Assembly (NCBI RefSeq): GCF_042650885.1
Contig: NZ_JBHSBU010000001.1
Span: 806,001-870,000, forward strand
Direction of reading: 5' to 3'
Length of the DNA stretch: 64,000 nucleotides
Source: Chitinimonas_A lacunae
GTDB taxonomy: Bacteria; Pseudomonadota; Gammaproteobacteria; Burkholderiales; Chitinimonadaceae
The number at the start of each line of letters is the position of its first letter. Position 1 is the stretch's first letter. Positions 15,074-22,231 of the stretch are shown piece by piece. A program made the position numbers and the translations under genes. Under the pieces are notes generated by a model, which saw only the letters and a list, made by a program, of their open reading frames with translations, was not told the origin of the DNA and made no database searches.

Positions 15074-15424
15074 ATGTCAAAAATCAAGAGTTTAGAAGCA
15101 TGGAAGCTGGCCAGATGGCGTAGACGGGAACACGCAACACCTGCAGAGATGAAACGGGCCCGCCAGCTAGCGGGCCTTCGCATTTCTGACGCTGCGGAGC
15201 TACTCGGAGTCTCAGAGTCAACATTGCGGAATTGGGAGCACGGACGAACGAGGTGCCCAGTTGTCTACTGGGAGTTCTTGCTAATCGTGACGTGCGGATC
15301 ACGGTTTGATCAGCAACTCAGATGGGTCAAGGCAGAGCTAACGGCAGCAAGACACTGGGGTGTTGAGAGAGTCGACGAAGGTTGTTCTCAGAGGGTAAAA
15401 AGAGGGACGCGAGTATCACGGTGA
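15074..15424 (+). CDS. Phage-end HTH protein, candidate Xer-recombination activator (XafT-like), P2
   Basis: A 116-residue paralogue of the protein at 8638: MSKIKSLEAWKLARWRR, then KRARQLAGLRISDAAELLGV, SESTLRNWEHGRTRCPVVYW and EFLLIVTCGSRFD. It lies at the left end of P2 and reads into a conserved palindrome that holds the stop codon. As for P1, the Xer-activator assignment rests on the VC1465/DUF3653-like pattern and the position beside an attachment-like site; it could also be a phage transcription factor. The C-terminal 20 residues differ from P1. Confidence 0.6.
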   Translation: MSKIKSLEAWKLARWRRREHATPAEMKRARQLAGLRISDAAELLGVSESTLRNWEHGRTRCPVVYWEFLLIVTCGSRFDQQLRWVKAELTAARHWGVERVDEGCSQRVKRGTRVSR

Positions 15425-15428
15425 TACT
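15412..15428. promoter_or_regulatory. Conserved palindrome at the 3' end of the P2 HTH gene
   Basis: AGTATCAC-G-GTGATACT, identical to the P1 palindrome except for the central base. It includes the stop codon of the HTH gene. Confidence 0.5.
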
Positions 15429-15443
15429 AAGTGCGATGATCAA

Positions 15444-15465
15444 GCCCGGCGATGCCGGGCTTTTT
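15444..15465 (+). terminator. Terminator of the P2 HTH gene
   Basis: GCCCGGC-GAT-GCCGGGC plus five T residues, the same as in P1 and immediately before the repeat array. Confidence 0.9.
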
Positions 15466-15473
15466 GCTTTTCC

Positions 15474-15638
15474 GACCAGGTCGAAGCCGACCAGGTCGAA
15501 GCCGACCAGGTCGAAGCCGACCAGGTCGAAGCCGACCAGGTCGAAGCCGACCAGGTCGAAGCCGACCAGGTCGAAGCCGACCAGGTCGAAGCCGACCAGG
15601 TCGAAGCCGACCAGGTCGAAGCCGACCAGGTCGAAGCC
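15474..15638. repeat. Tandem array of 11 x 15-bp unit (P2)
   Basis: Eleven exact head-to-tail copies of the same unit as in P1 (GACCAGGTCGAAGCC, central palindrome GACC-A-GGTC). Left and right flanks are the same as in P1, so only the copy number differs (7 versus 11). Confidence 0.9.
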
Positions 15639-15857
15639 GCGGCGCTCTACATCGAGCGCCGACACGAGATGTCATCTCGTGCATGTCTGCGACGCTCAGT
15701 TGTCGCGCACAGATCGCGCACGAACACCGCGATCACTCAAGAGTGAACGCGGTGCACGCGCGCTATGCGAAACAGAGGCGGTGCCAGTCTCTAGGCACGG
15801 GGCCGGCGTCGGCGACGCGGATCGAGCAGTGCCCGCGAAATAACGTATCCCTACCAC
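15639..15857. other. P2 intergenic region with conserved hairpins
   Basis: Hairpins GGCGCTC/GAGCGCC (15641-15660), CACGAGAT/ATCTCGTG (15663-15681) and GCGAC/GTCGC (15689-15706) are identical to P1. The fourth is TCACTC-AA-GAGTGA (15733-15746) in place of the P1 GTTCACT/AGTGAAC. This is a candidate packaging/origin region. No gene is supported here. Confidence 0.6.
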
Positions 15858-16076
15858 TTAGTAAAAAAACAGGTAGTACACGTAAAATGCGAGACGGGTG
15901 GAAATATCCCAACAAGCAATTCTTAACAAGGACAAAACGAGAACACCCCATTCGGTCAATGAAAAAAACTGACAAGAAAGAAAAGGGACACGCCACATAA
16001 AGGTGACGACCCTATAGAAAAGAACGGCTGGAGGCAGACAAAGCAGGATGGTCCACAAAACCTGATCAAACGACAT
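15858..16076 (-). CDS. Small hydrophobic protein downstream of zot, P2 only
   Basis: A 72-residue frame starting MSFDQVLWTILLCLPPAVLF one base after the zot stop (TGATATG arrangement), with GGTGGTG upstream. It has two to three hydrophobic stretches (VLWTILLCLPPAVLFY; WGVLVLSLLRIACW; LAFYVYYLFF). The DNA is AT-rich compared with zot. No counterpart follows zot in P1. It could be an accessory membrane gene, for example for superinfection immunity, but no family was recognised and the function is unknown. Confidence 0.45.
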   Translation of the reverse strand: MSFDQVLWTILLCLPPAVLFYRVVTFMWRVPFLSCQFFSLTEWGVLVLSLLRIACWDISTRLAFYVYYLFFY

Positions 16077-16077
16077 A

Positions 16078-17169
16078 TCACCACCACACCGCCGGATTAC
16101 GAACGGGGGCAGTGATTGCCCCCGGGGCGGTGGCAACCGCCACAGGTGGAACAGGTGCAACTGGTGAAGTCGGCGGGGCCGCCGCCGGCGAGGCCACAGA
16201 AGCAACGACAGGGACAGAATCGCGCAGGGTGTCATCGAAGTAACCGTTGCGGGCAATCTGAACGCAGATATCAACAGGCATGTCAGGCATCAACGTGCCT
16301 TGCTGCGTGTAGCAAGCACAGCGGGTTTTCGTCGTGAGGCACGCAGCGGGGCGAGGCGCAGCAACCGGGGTCGTGATTCGATCATATGCCGGCGCAGTAG
16401 CCGGAAACCCGAGCAGGCGCGGCTGCCGTTCCTGCATGTACTGTTCACGGGTCAACGGACCGGCGACAGACGAAGACGAGGCCGCAAGCGGGGCAGGAAC
16501 AGAACCAATCGCCGGCGCTGAATCAACAACAGAATCTGTCGCGGGCTTCTCAACGAAACGCGACATGACATGAGTCGTTGCGTAGACAAGGGCCGGAACA
16601 CAGACCGCAACAAGCAACAGCAGCCACAGTTTCTTCGGAATGTTGCGCTTGTGCGTGTGCAGCTCGCTCGACTTGTACCAACTGAATACTTCCGTGGGAT
16701 ACGACCAGCGATGCGGCTGTGCCTCGGCAAGATCCGACTTCTTTGTGACATCAGCGGCACGCGGCCATTCATAGATCTTCGCGCGTTGTAGCCCAAATTG
16801 GCGAACGACGTGGAAATGCTGCCCGACGAGGGCGCGCAAATGCGGATCAATCAAGCTCGGGTGCTGCGTGATGATGTAGACATCAAAGCCGTGATGACGG
16901 TGGGTCTCGAACTGACTGACGTGCTCCGGCACCGGAGCGCCGAGCTTACGACGCGGGAAGATCCGTTGCGCTTCGTCAATCACGACGATCGAGCCGGCCG
17001 GTAAGGTATGCCAGTCCTTGGCTTCATCCAGTTGCACCCAGTCGAGCGTCAGCTCAGGGATACCGTTGTAATAGACCTGGCGATCCTCTTTGTCTGAGCG
17101 CTTCTTCACATGATGCAAAGCGAAGAGCGATTTACCGTTACCGGGCAATCCAGTAATCAGCGTAATCAT
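16078..17169 (-). CDS. zot: Zonular occludens toxin-family (Zot / pI) assembly ATPase, P2
   Basis: A 363-residue homologue of the P1 protein. Walker A is GLPGNGKS and Walker B is SIVVIDEAQ, followed by ETHRHHGFDVYIITQHPSL. The membrane helix is LWLLLLVAVCVPALVYA, and the conserved periplasmic C-terminal part has RCACYTQQGTLMPDMP. Function is phage assembly and export at the inner membrane. The gene is GC-rich along its whole length, unlike the P1 copy. Its start overlaps the stop of the DUF2523 gene. Confidence 0.95.
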   Translation of the reverse strand: MITLITGLPGNGKSLFALHHVKKRSDKEDRQVYYNGIPELTLDWVQLDEAKDWHTLPAGSIVVIDEAQRIFPRRKLGAPVPEHVSQFETHRHHGFDVYIITQHPSLIDPHLRALVGQHFHVVRQFGLQRAKIYEWPRAADVTKKSDLAEAQPHRWSYPTEVFSWYKSSELHTHKRNIPKKLWLLLLVAVCVPALVYATTHVMSRFVEKPATDSVVDSAPAIGSVPAPLAASSSSVAGPLTREQYMQERQPRLLGFPATAPAYDRITTPVAAPRPAACLTTKTRCACYTQQGTLMPDMPVDICVQIARNGYFDDTLRDSVPVVASVASPAAAPPTSPVAPVPPVAVATAPGAITAPVRNPAVWW

Positions 17170-17477
17170 TTTGCAGCTCCGTAGTGACTACGAACCCAAG
17201 AGCCACCGGATTTAATCCCCATCAGCGCCATCCGAGTCGCATAAGCTGAAAACACAATCGTCAGCGCAGTACCAACCCCCATCATCGAGCCGATTGCAAC
17301 GACCTCGACCGGCAGACCGGCAAGGTTTGATCGTACAAGCCCCTTTGCTTGCTCAAGCACCAAATCTGCACCGGTATAGGCAACAAATCCGATCCCGAGC
17401 GCCGTAATTGCCCTGGCAACAATATTCTCAACGAGCGACACGAGTAAGCCGCCCAGCATCGCCATAAACAACGGCAT
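17166..17477 (-). CDS. DUF2523-type minor coat protein (pVI-like), P2
   Basis: A 103-residue hydrophobic protein, MPLFMAMLGGLLVSLVENIV..., closely similar to the P1 protein (both end GIKSGGxWVRSHYGAxK). Translationally coupled on both sides: TAATG with pIII and ATGA with zot. Confidence 0.85.
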   Translation of the reverse strand: MPLFMAMLGGLLVSLVENIVARAITALGIGFVAYTGADLVLEQAKGLVRSNLAGLPVEVVAIGSMMGVGTALTIVFSAYATRMALMGIKSGGSWVRSHYGAAK

Positions 17478-18766
17478 TAGCTCATCCCTCCGAAAATAAC
17501 CGCCATGGCAACAAGCGATGCCACCAACAGCAGGACAGGCCGGATATACCCAGCCAACGTACAAACAGGCGTCCATTCGATTGCGATCTGCTCTGTTCGG
17601 CCCATCAACGTGATCGATATAACGCGCGGCGGCGGGCAGCTGGCAGACCCAGAGAGAAATTCATCATTTCCCGTAAAAACTTTCTCTGAAATATTAACAG
17701 GGTCCCCAACGGCATTCTTCGGCAGCGACTTCAATATTTCAGCATCACCAGCAATCGCCTTTTTACCCTTTTCCGAGAACTCATTTGGCGTTTCAAACAT
17801 TTCGCAATTACGCTTGTGTTGTTCTTTTGCCATGGCGCACATAATTGCGTCACCTTTACATGAGAAAGAACCGCAGGAACCACCGAACTCGGATTTCTTG
17901 CAAGCTATCGATTCAGGATTTTTCTTGCAGAAATCACTGCCTTTACCGTCTCCGGATCCGTCACCATTACCGTCCCCGTTTCCATTGCCGTTCCCATTGC
18001 CGTTTCCATCACCGTTTTCGTCACCGTTTTCGTCACCGTTTTCGTCACCAGAGTCCGGGAATATATCGGTCAGATTTTGACACTTGCCCTCGAATTTAAT
18101 CTGCCCTTCTTTACATTCTGAATCATCCCGATTCTTAGGGTTTTCAGGCTCACCATTCTTAATACACTTCTTCTTATTACCCATCTGAATAGAACCATAG
18201 CCGTCAGGGCAGGGGTCTTTTGCCCCTACATCACACATTTTCTTGCCATTACAGGGATGACCCTGTTCAGGCGGCTTAGTCGGATCAGAAGGACCACATT
18301 TGGTCCCCGTAAATACACTACCCCATTCACGACTTTTACCACCTCTCCAGACTTCATATTCACCAGTATGACAACCGTTATAACAACCAAGGTATATATT
18401 GGCGATTTTTTCGCCTTTTCGAGCCGAGCAGTCTTCTACGCATTTTTTCTGCTGCTCATCCCAAACAGTACCTTTTGGACACTGTTCCTTTATTACATAA
18501 ATTACCCTGGTAATCATATAGTTAGGGCTGTCGGAATCAAATCTCCCATCATAGCAAGTTGCTGGCTTATCAGAATAATTACAGGCTCTTTGATTAATGA
18601 ATTCTGCTCGCGCGGTCGGATAATATTTTTTATGATAATCGCCGAGTGAACCAGCGCACCGATTATCAGAATCACAAGCTTTCTGATTCTGCGGCTGATC
18701 AGTGTCCGCCGAATAAACCGCAGAGGAAAATATCAACAGAAAAATCAATCGGAAAAGAGAATCCAT
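17477..18766 (-). CDS. pIII-like minor coat / host attachment protein, P2
   Basis: A 429-residue adsorption protein with the same plan as P1: signal peptide, Cys-rich N domains, Gly-rich linker (here starting with repeated GDEN), C domain and membrane anchor (IRPVLLLVASLVAMAVIF). The first domain (residues about 20-95) differs from P1 at many positions, as expected if the phages recognise different receptors. The central domain is the same at protein level. Confidence 0.9.
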   Translation of the reverse strand: MDSLFRLIFLLIFSSAVYSADTDQPQNQKACDSDNRCAGSLGDYHKKYYPTARAEFINQRACNYSDKPATCYDGRFDSDSPNYMITRVIYVIKEQCPKGTVWDEQQKKCVEDCSARKGEKIANIYLGCYNGCHTGEYEVWRGGKSREWGSVFTGTKCGPSDPTKPPEQGHPCNGKKMCDVGAKDPCPDGYGSIQMGNKKKCIKNGEPENPKNRDDSECKEGQIKFEGKCQNLTDIFPDSGDENGDENGDENGDGNGNGNGNGNGDGNGDGSGDGKGSDFCKKNPESIACKKSEFGGSCGSFSCKGDAIMCAMAKEQHKRNCEMFETPNEFSEKGKKAIAGDAEILKSLPKNAVGDPVNISEKVFTGNDEFLSGSASCPPPRVISITLMGRTEQIAIEWTPVCTLAGYIRPVLLLVASLVAMAVIFGGMS

Positions 18767-18807
18767 ATCGCCCCCAATACCGCAATTATTATGATGTAGC
18801 CGACCAT
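18745..18807 (-). CDS. 20-residue membrane micro-ORF (pVII/pIX-like candidate), P2
   Basis: MVGYIIIIAVLGAIWILFSD, with an ATG start and AAGGA 6 nt upstream, overlapping the first bases of pIII in another frame. It matches the P1 micro-ORF in length, position and most residues. The P2 version has the stronger start signals, which makes a real peptide more likely. Confidence 0.65.
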   Translation of the reverse strand: MVGYIIIIAVLGAIWILFSD

Positions 18808-18819
18808 TTGATTTCCTTA

Positions 18820-18845
18820 AAATAAAACCCCCTTGCGGGGGCTTT
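18820..18845 (-). terminator. Terminator downstream of the P2 major coat gene
   Basis: On -: AAAG-CCCCC-GCAA-GGGGG followed by TTTTATTTT. Same place and stem as in P1. Confidence 0.8.
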
Positions 18846-18861
18846 ATTCGGCGTTAATAAA

Positions 18862-19065
18862 TCAGAGCGCGCCGCGAACCCACTTCCATACCTTCATACC
18901 CACCATGACGAGCAAGACCGCGGCGCCGACGGTGCCGACTGCAACGCCGGCCGCTTTCACTTGGTCCGTGATCGCGGTCATATCCATCGCGTCAGCTGCC
19001 ATCGCAGCGGCGGGCAGGGCGGTAGTGGAGACGATAGCGACGACTTTGGCAAATTGCTTTTTCAT
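18862..19065 (-). CDS. Major coat protein (pVIII-like), P2
   Basis: A 67-residue precursor: signal peptide MKKQFAKVVAIVSTTALPAA with cleavage after AMA, then an acidic N-terminus ADAMDMTAIT, a membrane helix (AAVLLVMVGMKVWKWV) and RGAL. It is homologous to the P1 coat protein, with the mature C-terminal helix almost unchanged. Confidence 0.93.
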   Translation of the reverse strand: MKKQFAKVVAIVSTTALPAAAMAADAMDMTAITDQVKAAGVAVGTVGAAVLLVMVGMKVWKWVRGAL

Positions 19066-19077
19066 AAATCGAGTTCC

Positions 19078-19293
19078 TCATAATGTGCGTCTGACTGTTT
19101 TAAATGCCCAGGCAATCGCCCAGACGCCGGCAATTGCAAGAGATACTTGGAAGCCTTGGGCCGCAGTCAGCGGCGGTAAAAACGCCGGAGTTTCTGCTGC
19201 GGTCATCAATACATATTGCGAGCACTGCGACGGCGGTACGTCCTTCGCCGTAACAGTGAGCATTGCGCCTTGCAGCTCAACACAAGCCGCCAT
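19078..19293 (-). CDS. Small membrane protein, probable minor coat component, P2
   Basis: A 71-residue homologue of the P1 protein at 12457: MAACVELQGAMLTVTAKDV, two Cys, a C-terminal helix (VSLAIAGVWAIAWAFK) and the end VRRTL. Placed directly before the major coat gene. Its start codon is 4 nt from the arm of an 18-bp inverted repeat. Confidence 0.7.
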   Translation of the reverse strand: MAACVELQGAMLTVTAKDVPPSQCSQYVLMTAAETPAFLPPLTAAQGFQVSLAIAGVWAIAWAFKTVRRTL

Positions 19294-19297
19294 ATAT

Positions 19298-19366
19298 CCG
19301 CGTAGTAGATCGGCACGGCCTACGGCGCTCACGCGCCTTAGCGGCCGCTGCCGATCTACTACGCGG
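19298..19366. repeat. 18-bp inverted repeat between rep and coat genes, P2
   Basis: Perfect arms CCGCGTAGTAGATCGGCA (19298-19315) and TGCCGATCTACTACGCGG (19349-19366). The outer six bases are shared with the P1 repeat, while the inner part is different but still perfectly paired. The arm overlaps the rep stop codon. Confidence 0.8.
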
Positions 19367-20498
19367 CCTCCGCAATAGCTTGTTGTCCGCCCTGTATCAG
19401 GCGCAATTGACGCTGATGCGGCCAATACCATTCGGGGGCTTGCTCAACGAGCTGAATCTGTACGACCTCGATTCGGAATTGCGGACTGTTTTCTCGGTCC
19501 GAGTCAGCCGTAATGTCTAGCCCATATTCCCGAAGAATTTTCGCGTGCCGATAGAATGTAGGCTTACTGAGATACGAGCGAGGTCTACCACCGCGCAAAT
19601 AACTATCTGCCGTAGAACGAACAGCAGCGGGCAGGGTGGACAAATCGATAGATGATGCATCGACTTTTACCCGATCAAGAATATCCATTTCCATTTCGTA
19701 AAGCCTCACTAGTTTCGGCATCGTGACATCGCCGAGATAGCGCAGCCCGGCGTCGCGGAGTAATAGGCGTTTGGCTTTTAGTTCAGCACGCAACAAGCCG
19801 TTCTGTTCGCAGTATTGATAAACCGGATCGGCTTTGATTTCAGCTCGCTTCCGACCGTGCGGATGTGACAGCATCTCCGGCGCCTTTAGATAGAAAGTCA
19901 TCTTCTTACGGCTGGTACCGTTACCGCCAAAAGCCACCGTAGTAGAACCGCCCCGGCCTTTCTTGATGTGAGAAACCGATTGTGTATTGAGCCAACCAAT
20001 TACCGATTCAGCAGCGGCATAGCTGCCACAGAGATAGTTTCGCGTCAGGTGGATTTCAGAAATCGTTGCTCCAGTCCAGACCTCGAATAACCCATGCTCA
20101 ATGTCATAGTCGCTCGGGTTCGGATTAAGAATCCTTTCCCCAGCAGTAAAAGGCGGCAAGTCGTGCTGGGCTAGGAAACGGTTACACGCGGCAATCGTCT
20201 TCTCAAAATCCAAGTTGAAAACGTTATCAGGGCGATTAAATCGACCCACGTTACCTTCAAGAGACACCTTAAAACCATCACAGTGGAGAAGGATCAGGCT
20301 GTCAAAACTCCCTTCAAGCTGACGACGACTGGTGACTTCCCACTCAACCTGTAGCTCACCGGTTGGGCCGGGCGAAAACTTGGCGACGATGCCGCTATCG
20401 ACGGTCGGCAGGGTCGGGAGCAGCTCACCGGTTTCCGGGTCGAGCCGGCCCGGATGGCGCTGACTGATCCGGATGAAATCGACAAAGACGCCCCTCAT
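19359..20498 (-). CDS. Rolling-circle replication initiator, phage II/X family, P2
   Basis: A 379-residue gene II/X-type protein: MRGVFVDFIRISQRHPG at the N-terminus, ISEIHLTRNYLCGS in the middle, GTSRKKMTFYLKAPEML with the Y-x-K element, and a C-terminal helical part with YLSKPTFYRHAKILREYG. It starts plus-strand synthesis by nicking. It is only distantly similar to the P1 initiator. The stop codon lies inside the long inverted repeat, so origin or hairpin and gene end are fused. Confidence 0.85.
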   Translation of the reverse strand: MRGVFVDFIRISQRHPGRLDPETGELLPTLPTVDSGIVAKFSPGPTGELQVEWEVTSRRQLEGSFDSLILLHCDGFKVSLEGNVGRFNRPDNVFNLDFEKTIAACNRFLAQHDLPPFTAGERILNPNPSDYDIEHGLFEVWTGATISEIHLTRNYLCGSYAAAESVIGWLNTQSVSHIKKGRGGSTTVAFGGNGTSRKKMTFYLKAPEMLSHPHGRKRAEIKADPVYQYCEQNGLLRAELKAKRLLLRDAGLRYLGDVTMPKLVRLYEMEMDILDRVKVDASSIDLSTLPAAVRSTADSYLRGGRPRSYLSKPTFYRHAKILREYGLDITADSDRENSPQFRIEVVQIQLVEQAPEWYWPHQRQLRLIQGGQQAIAEAA

Positions 20499-20541
20499 TG
20501 CCGCCCCCTCAAAACGCGGGTCATTGACCCGAAAAAGAGGG

Positions 20542-20685
20542 TGTATGGGCGGTCATGCGCTGCCATTTTGGCAAAAAAGACGGGGGGTCTGACCCCTCCC
20601 AAAAACCTCCCAAAACGAGTCCGGTTCACCTTGAGGCAGAAATGTATGGGTGACCATACAGTCTCATTTTGAGAAAAAAGACGGG
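20542..20685. repeat. Two 43-bp copies of a double-hairpin element, P2
   Basis: Copies at 20542-20584 and 20643-20685 agree at 33 of 43 positions. Each folds as TGTATGG + arm, then a small stem with loop ATTTT (TGCC/GGCA in copy 1, TCTC/GAGA in copy 2), then AAAAAAGACGGG-like sequence. Two of the differences in the second stem are compensatory. The 265-bp gap between ssDNA-binding gene and rep holds no gene. Confidence 0.6.
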
Positions 20686-20763
20686 TATTACCAGTCACCC
20701 GTCCCCCTAAAGCCCTCTCTGGAGCACGTTTGTTCACCTTGGCTTCCCCCTCCAAGGCCATGG

Positions 20764-21165
20764 TCAAGAAGCGGTCGAAGCCTTCGGTTCGGACGCCGGG
20801 GAGGGCACCGAACTGGAGGACTTTTCCGGGGCGGTGAAACGGATCGGAAGAACCCCGACGATCCGGAAGCCGATGCACTTCGTGAACTCTTCTGCACCGT
20901 TACGACCGGCACGCAGCTCTGTGCGCTTCTCCAGTTCGAGCATGTAGAGGCGGTCGGTAAAGTCGAGCGACAGGAAGCGATGCGCGGCCGTGGGATCGAC
21001 GGGGTATTCGGTGCCGACTTGGCCGGTACCCAATTTCATGCAAGCCGCCGTTTGGATTTCGTTATTCGGCAAAAGAATATGCAATTGCGCCATATCGTAA
21101 GCGCGACCCGATTCCTTAGCGGTACCTGCCATCTTGGTAAAGCCAGTTGCAATTACGGTAGTCAT
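20764..21165 (-). CDS. ssDNA-binding protein (pV-like), P2
   Basis: A 133-residue protein, MTTVIATGFTKMAGTAKESG, with AYDMAQLHILLPNNE; the same core as the P1 protein. The C-terminal tail is Ser/Pro/Glu-rich (TAPEKSSSSVPSPASEPK). It coats viral single strands. It follows the small 90-residue gene by 2 nt and precedes the paired-hairpin region and rep. Confidence 0.75.
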   Translation of the reverse strand: MTTVIATGFTKMAGTAKESGRAYDMAQLHILLPNNEIQTAACMKLGTGQVGTEYPVDPTAAHRFLSLDFTDRLYMLELEKRTELRAGRNGAEEFTKCIGFRIVGVLPIRFTAPEKSSSSVPSPASEPKASTAS

Positions 21166-21167
21166 CT

Positions 21168-21440
21168 TTAATTTCCTTCATTGGAGTTGCGATTAATTCG
21201 ATCCATTTCCTGACGAAAATCCAATTCAACCCAAGCTAACTCGCTTAAGAAAAAAAGCTTGGAATGCAGCTTGCCGAGTTGCCACATTTCAATTGCGCGG
21301 AAATCGTCGGAAGTAATTTCGGAAAGAAGCGCTAGAAGCTGGTTAATACGAACAGAGGCCGGCGACTGTGAATCGACGGCGGTTTCTTGATGCAGATCGG
21401 CGCCGGCCAACTGGACGGGTTCGAGGGGGACTTGGGACAT
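21168..21440 (-). CDS. Small hypothetical phage protein, P2
   Basis: A 90-residue acidic protein, MSQVPLEPVQLAGADLHQ, with a helical C-terminal half (INQLLALLSEITSDDFRAIE, then LHSKLFFLSELAWVEL). The start is set by GGAGGA 6 nt upstream. It is the first gene of the leftward operon. Not recognised; possibly a functional counterpart of the P1 61-residue gene, which sits on the other side of the ssDNA-binding gene. Confidence 0.6.
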   Translation of the reverse strand: MSQVPLEPVQLAGADLHQETAVDSQSPASVRINQLLALLSEITSDDFRAIEMWQLGKLHSKLFFLSELAWVELDFRQEMDRINRNSNEGN

Positions 21441-21776
21441 AGCGATTTCCTCCACAGTTGGGCCGCTCACCGCTGCGCGGTGAGCGAGCCGGCGCCGCGC
21501 TTCCTGCCTCCGGCTCGCCTTTGGCTTCGCCGTTGGCTGGCAAGTGCGCCGACGCCGCTTTGCGGCTCGGCGCGCTTGTCTATACGTGCTGCGCTAGGCT
21601 TGGCGCCGGTTTCGCGGGCGGACTGTTAAAATTTGACGGTCACGTGTGCGGATACGCACATCGTTAAAGGGGTTTGTCGTTCACAGTTGTTAACCCCTGA
21701 GACCAATCATAAGGGTTAACGGCGGTTAACAGCAAGGGCATGCCCATTGCTGGCGCAGAAATAGGGCTAGAACGCG
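21441..21776. promoter_or_regulatory. Divergent control region with GTTAAC repeats, P2
   Basis: Holds the block shared with P1 (21622-21642), a palindrome GTGTGCG-GATA-CGCACA and three copies of GTTAAC, two forming an inverted repeat GTTAACCC / GGGTTAAC near 21688-21720. The HTH gene starts just after. These are candidate operators. They differ from the P1 palindromes, so the two repressors may be heteroimmune. No gene in the 21441-21620 part is supported. Confidence 0.55.
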
Positions 21777-22205
21777 ATGAAAACAACAGTTGAGTACCTG
21801 ACGGCGGCAAAGGCTGCCAGTGGCTTAGAAAGCGATTCTGGGCTAAGCAAGCACATCGGCATTAGCCGAGCGGCAATGAGCCAGTACTTAAGTGGCGTCC
21901 GTGTGATGGACGACTACACGGCGCTACGCGTGGCGCAGATCCTGGGCGTTGATCCGCTGGAGGTGATCGCCGCAGCGAACCACGAGCGCGAGCGAACCGC
22001 GGAGCGGCGCGAGGCCTGGGAAAATTTGTGGAACGCGACGACGCGGATAGGGCGCGCGGCGTCGCTGGCAGTCCTGGCCCTGGGTTTCCTGATCTCGGCA
22101 GAAACGATCGGAAGTGATGTCAGGAATGAGCAGGCATTAAGTGATGCTGTGACGCATCAAGTTGCTGATTCTGATGGGGTTGTGCCGTTGGGAGGCATAA
22201 TATAA
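21777..22205 (+). CDS. Membrane-anchored HTH regulator (DUF3693-like), P2
   Basis: A 142-residue protein: HTH segment SDSGLSKHIGISRAAMSQYL, SGVRVMDDYTALRVAQILGV, VEVIAAANHERERTAERR-like linker (here LEVIAAANHERERTAER) and a hydrophobic helix (AASLAVLALGFLIS). It is a homologue of the P1 regulator with different recognition residues. It is divergent from the replication operon and likely a repressor. The last codons overlap the right dif-like site. Confidence 0.75.
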   Translation: MKTTVEYLTAAKAASGLESDSGLSKHIGISRAAMSQYLSGVRVMDDYTALRVAQILGVDPLEVIAAANHERERTAERREAWENLWNATTRIGRAASLAVLALGFLISAETIGSDVRNEQALSDAVTHQVADSDGVVPLGGII

Positions 22206-22217
22206 ATTATGTAAAGT
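22190..22217 (+). other. Right attachment site of the prophage array (dif-like)
   Basis: GGGAGGCATAA-TATAAA-TTATGTAAAGT. By eye 8/11 positions agree with the E. coli dif XerC arm and 9/11 with the XerD arm, with the normal 6-bp centre. It lies at the end of the last phage gene and just before host-like sequence, as expected for an attR made by XerC/XerD. Confidence 0.6.
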
Positions 22218-22231
22218 AAATGCCATGCAGA

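Larger units (their letters stand above)
14996..22217. mobile_element. Filamentous (inovirus) prophage P2
   Basis: A second complete inovirus of about 7.2 kb in the same orientation, directly abutting P1. Virion genes match P1 one by one. It differs by an 11-copy repeat array, an extra small membrane gene after zot, a different Rep gene, a paired-hairpin region and a different small gene before the ssDNA-binding gene. The right end is the best dif-like site in the region. Confidence 0.85.

Noticed and set aside
20495..20878. A 127-codon frame on - spanning the P2 hairpin region
   Set aside because: It runs across the structured gap and out of frame through the ssDNA-binding gene; no conserved features.
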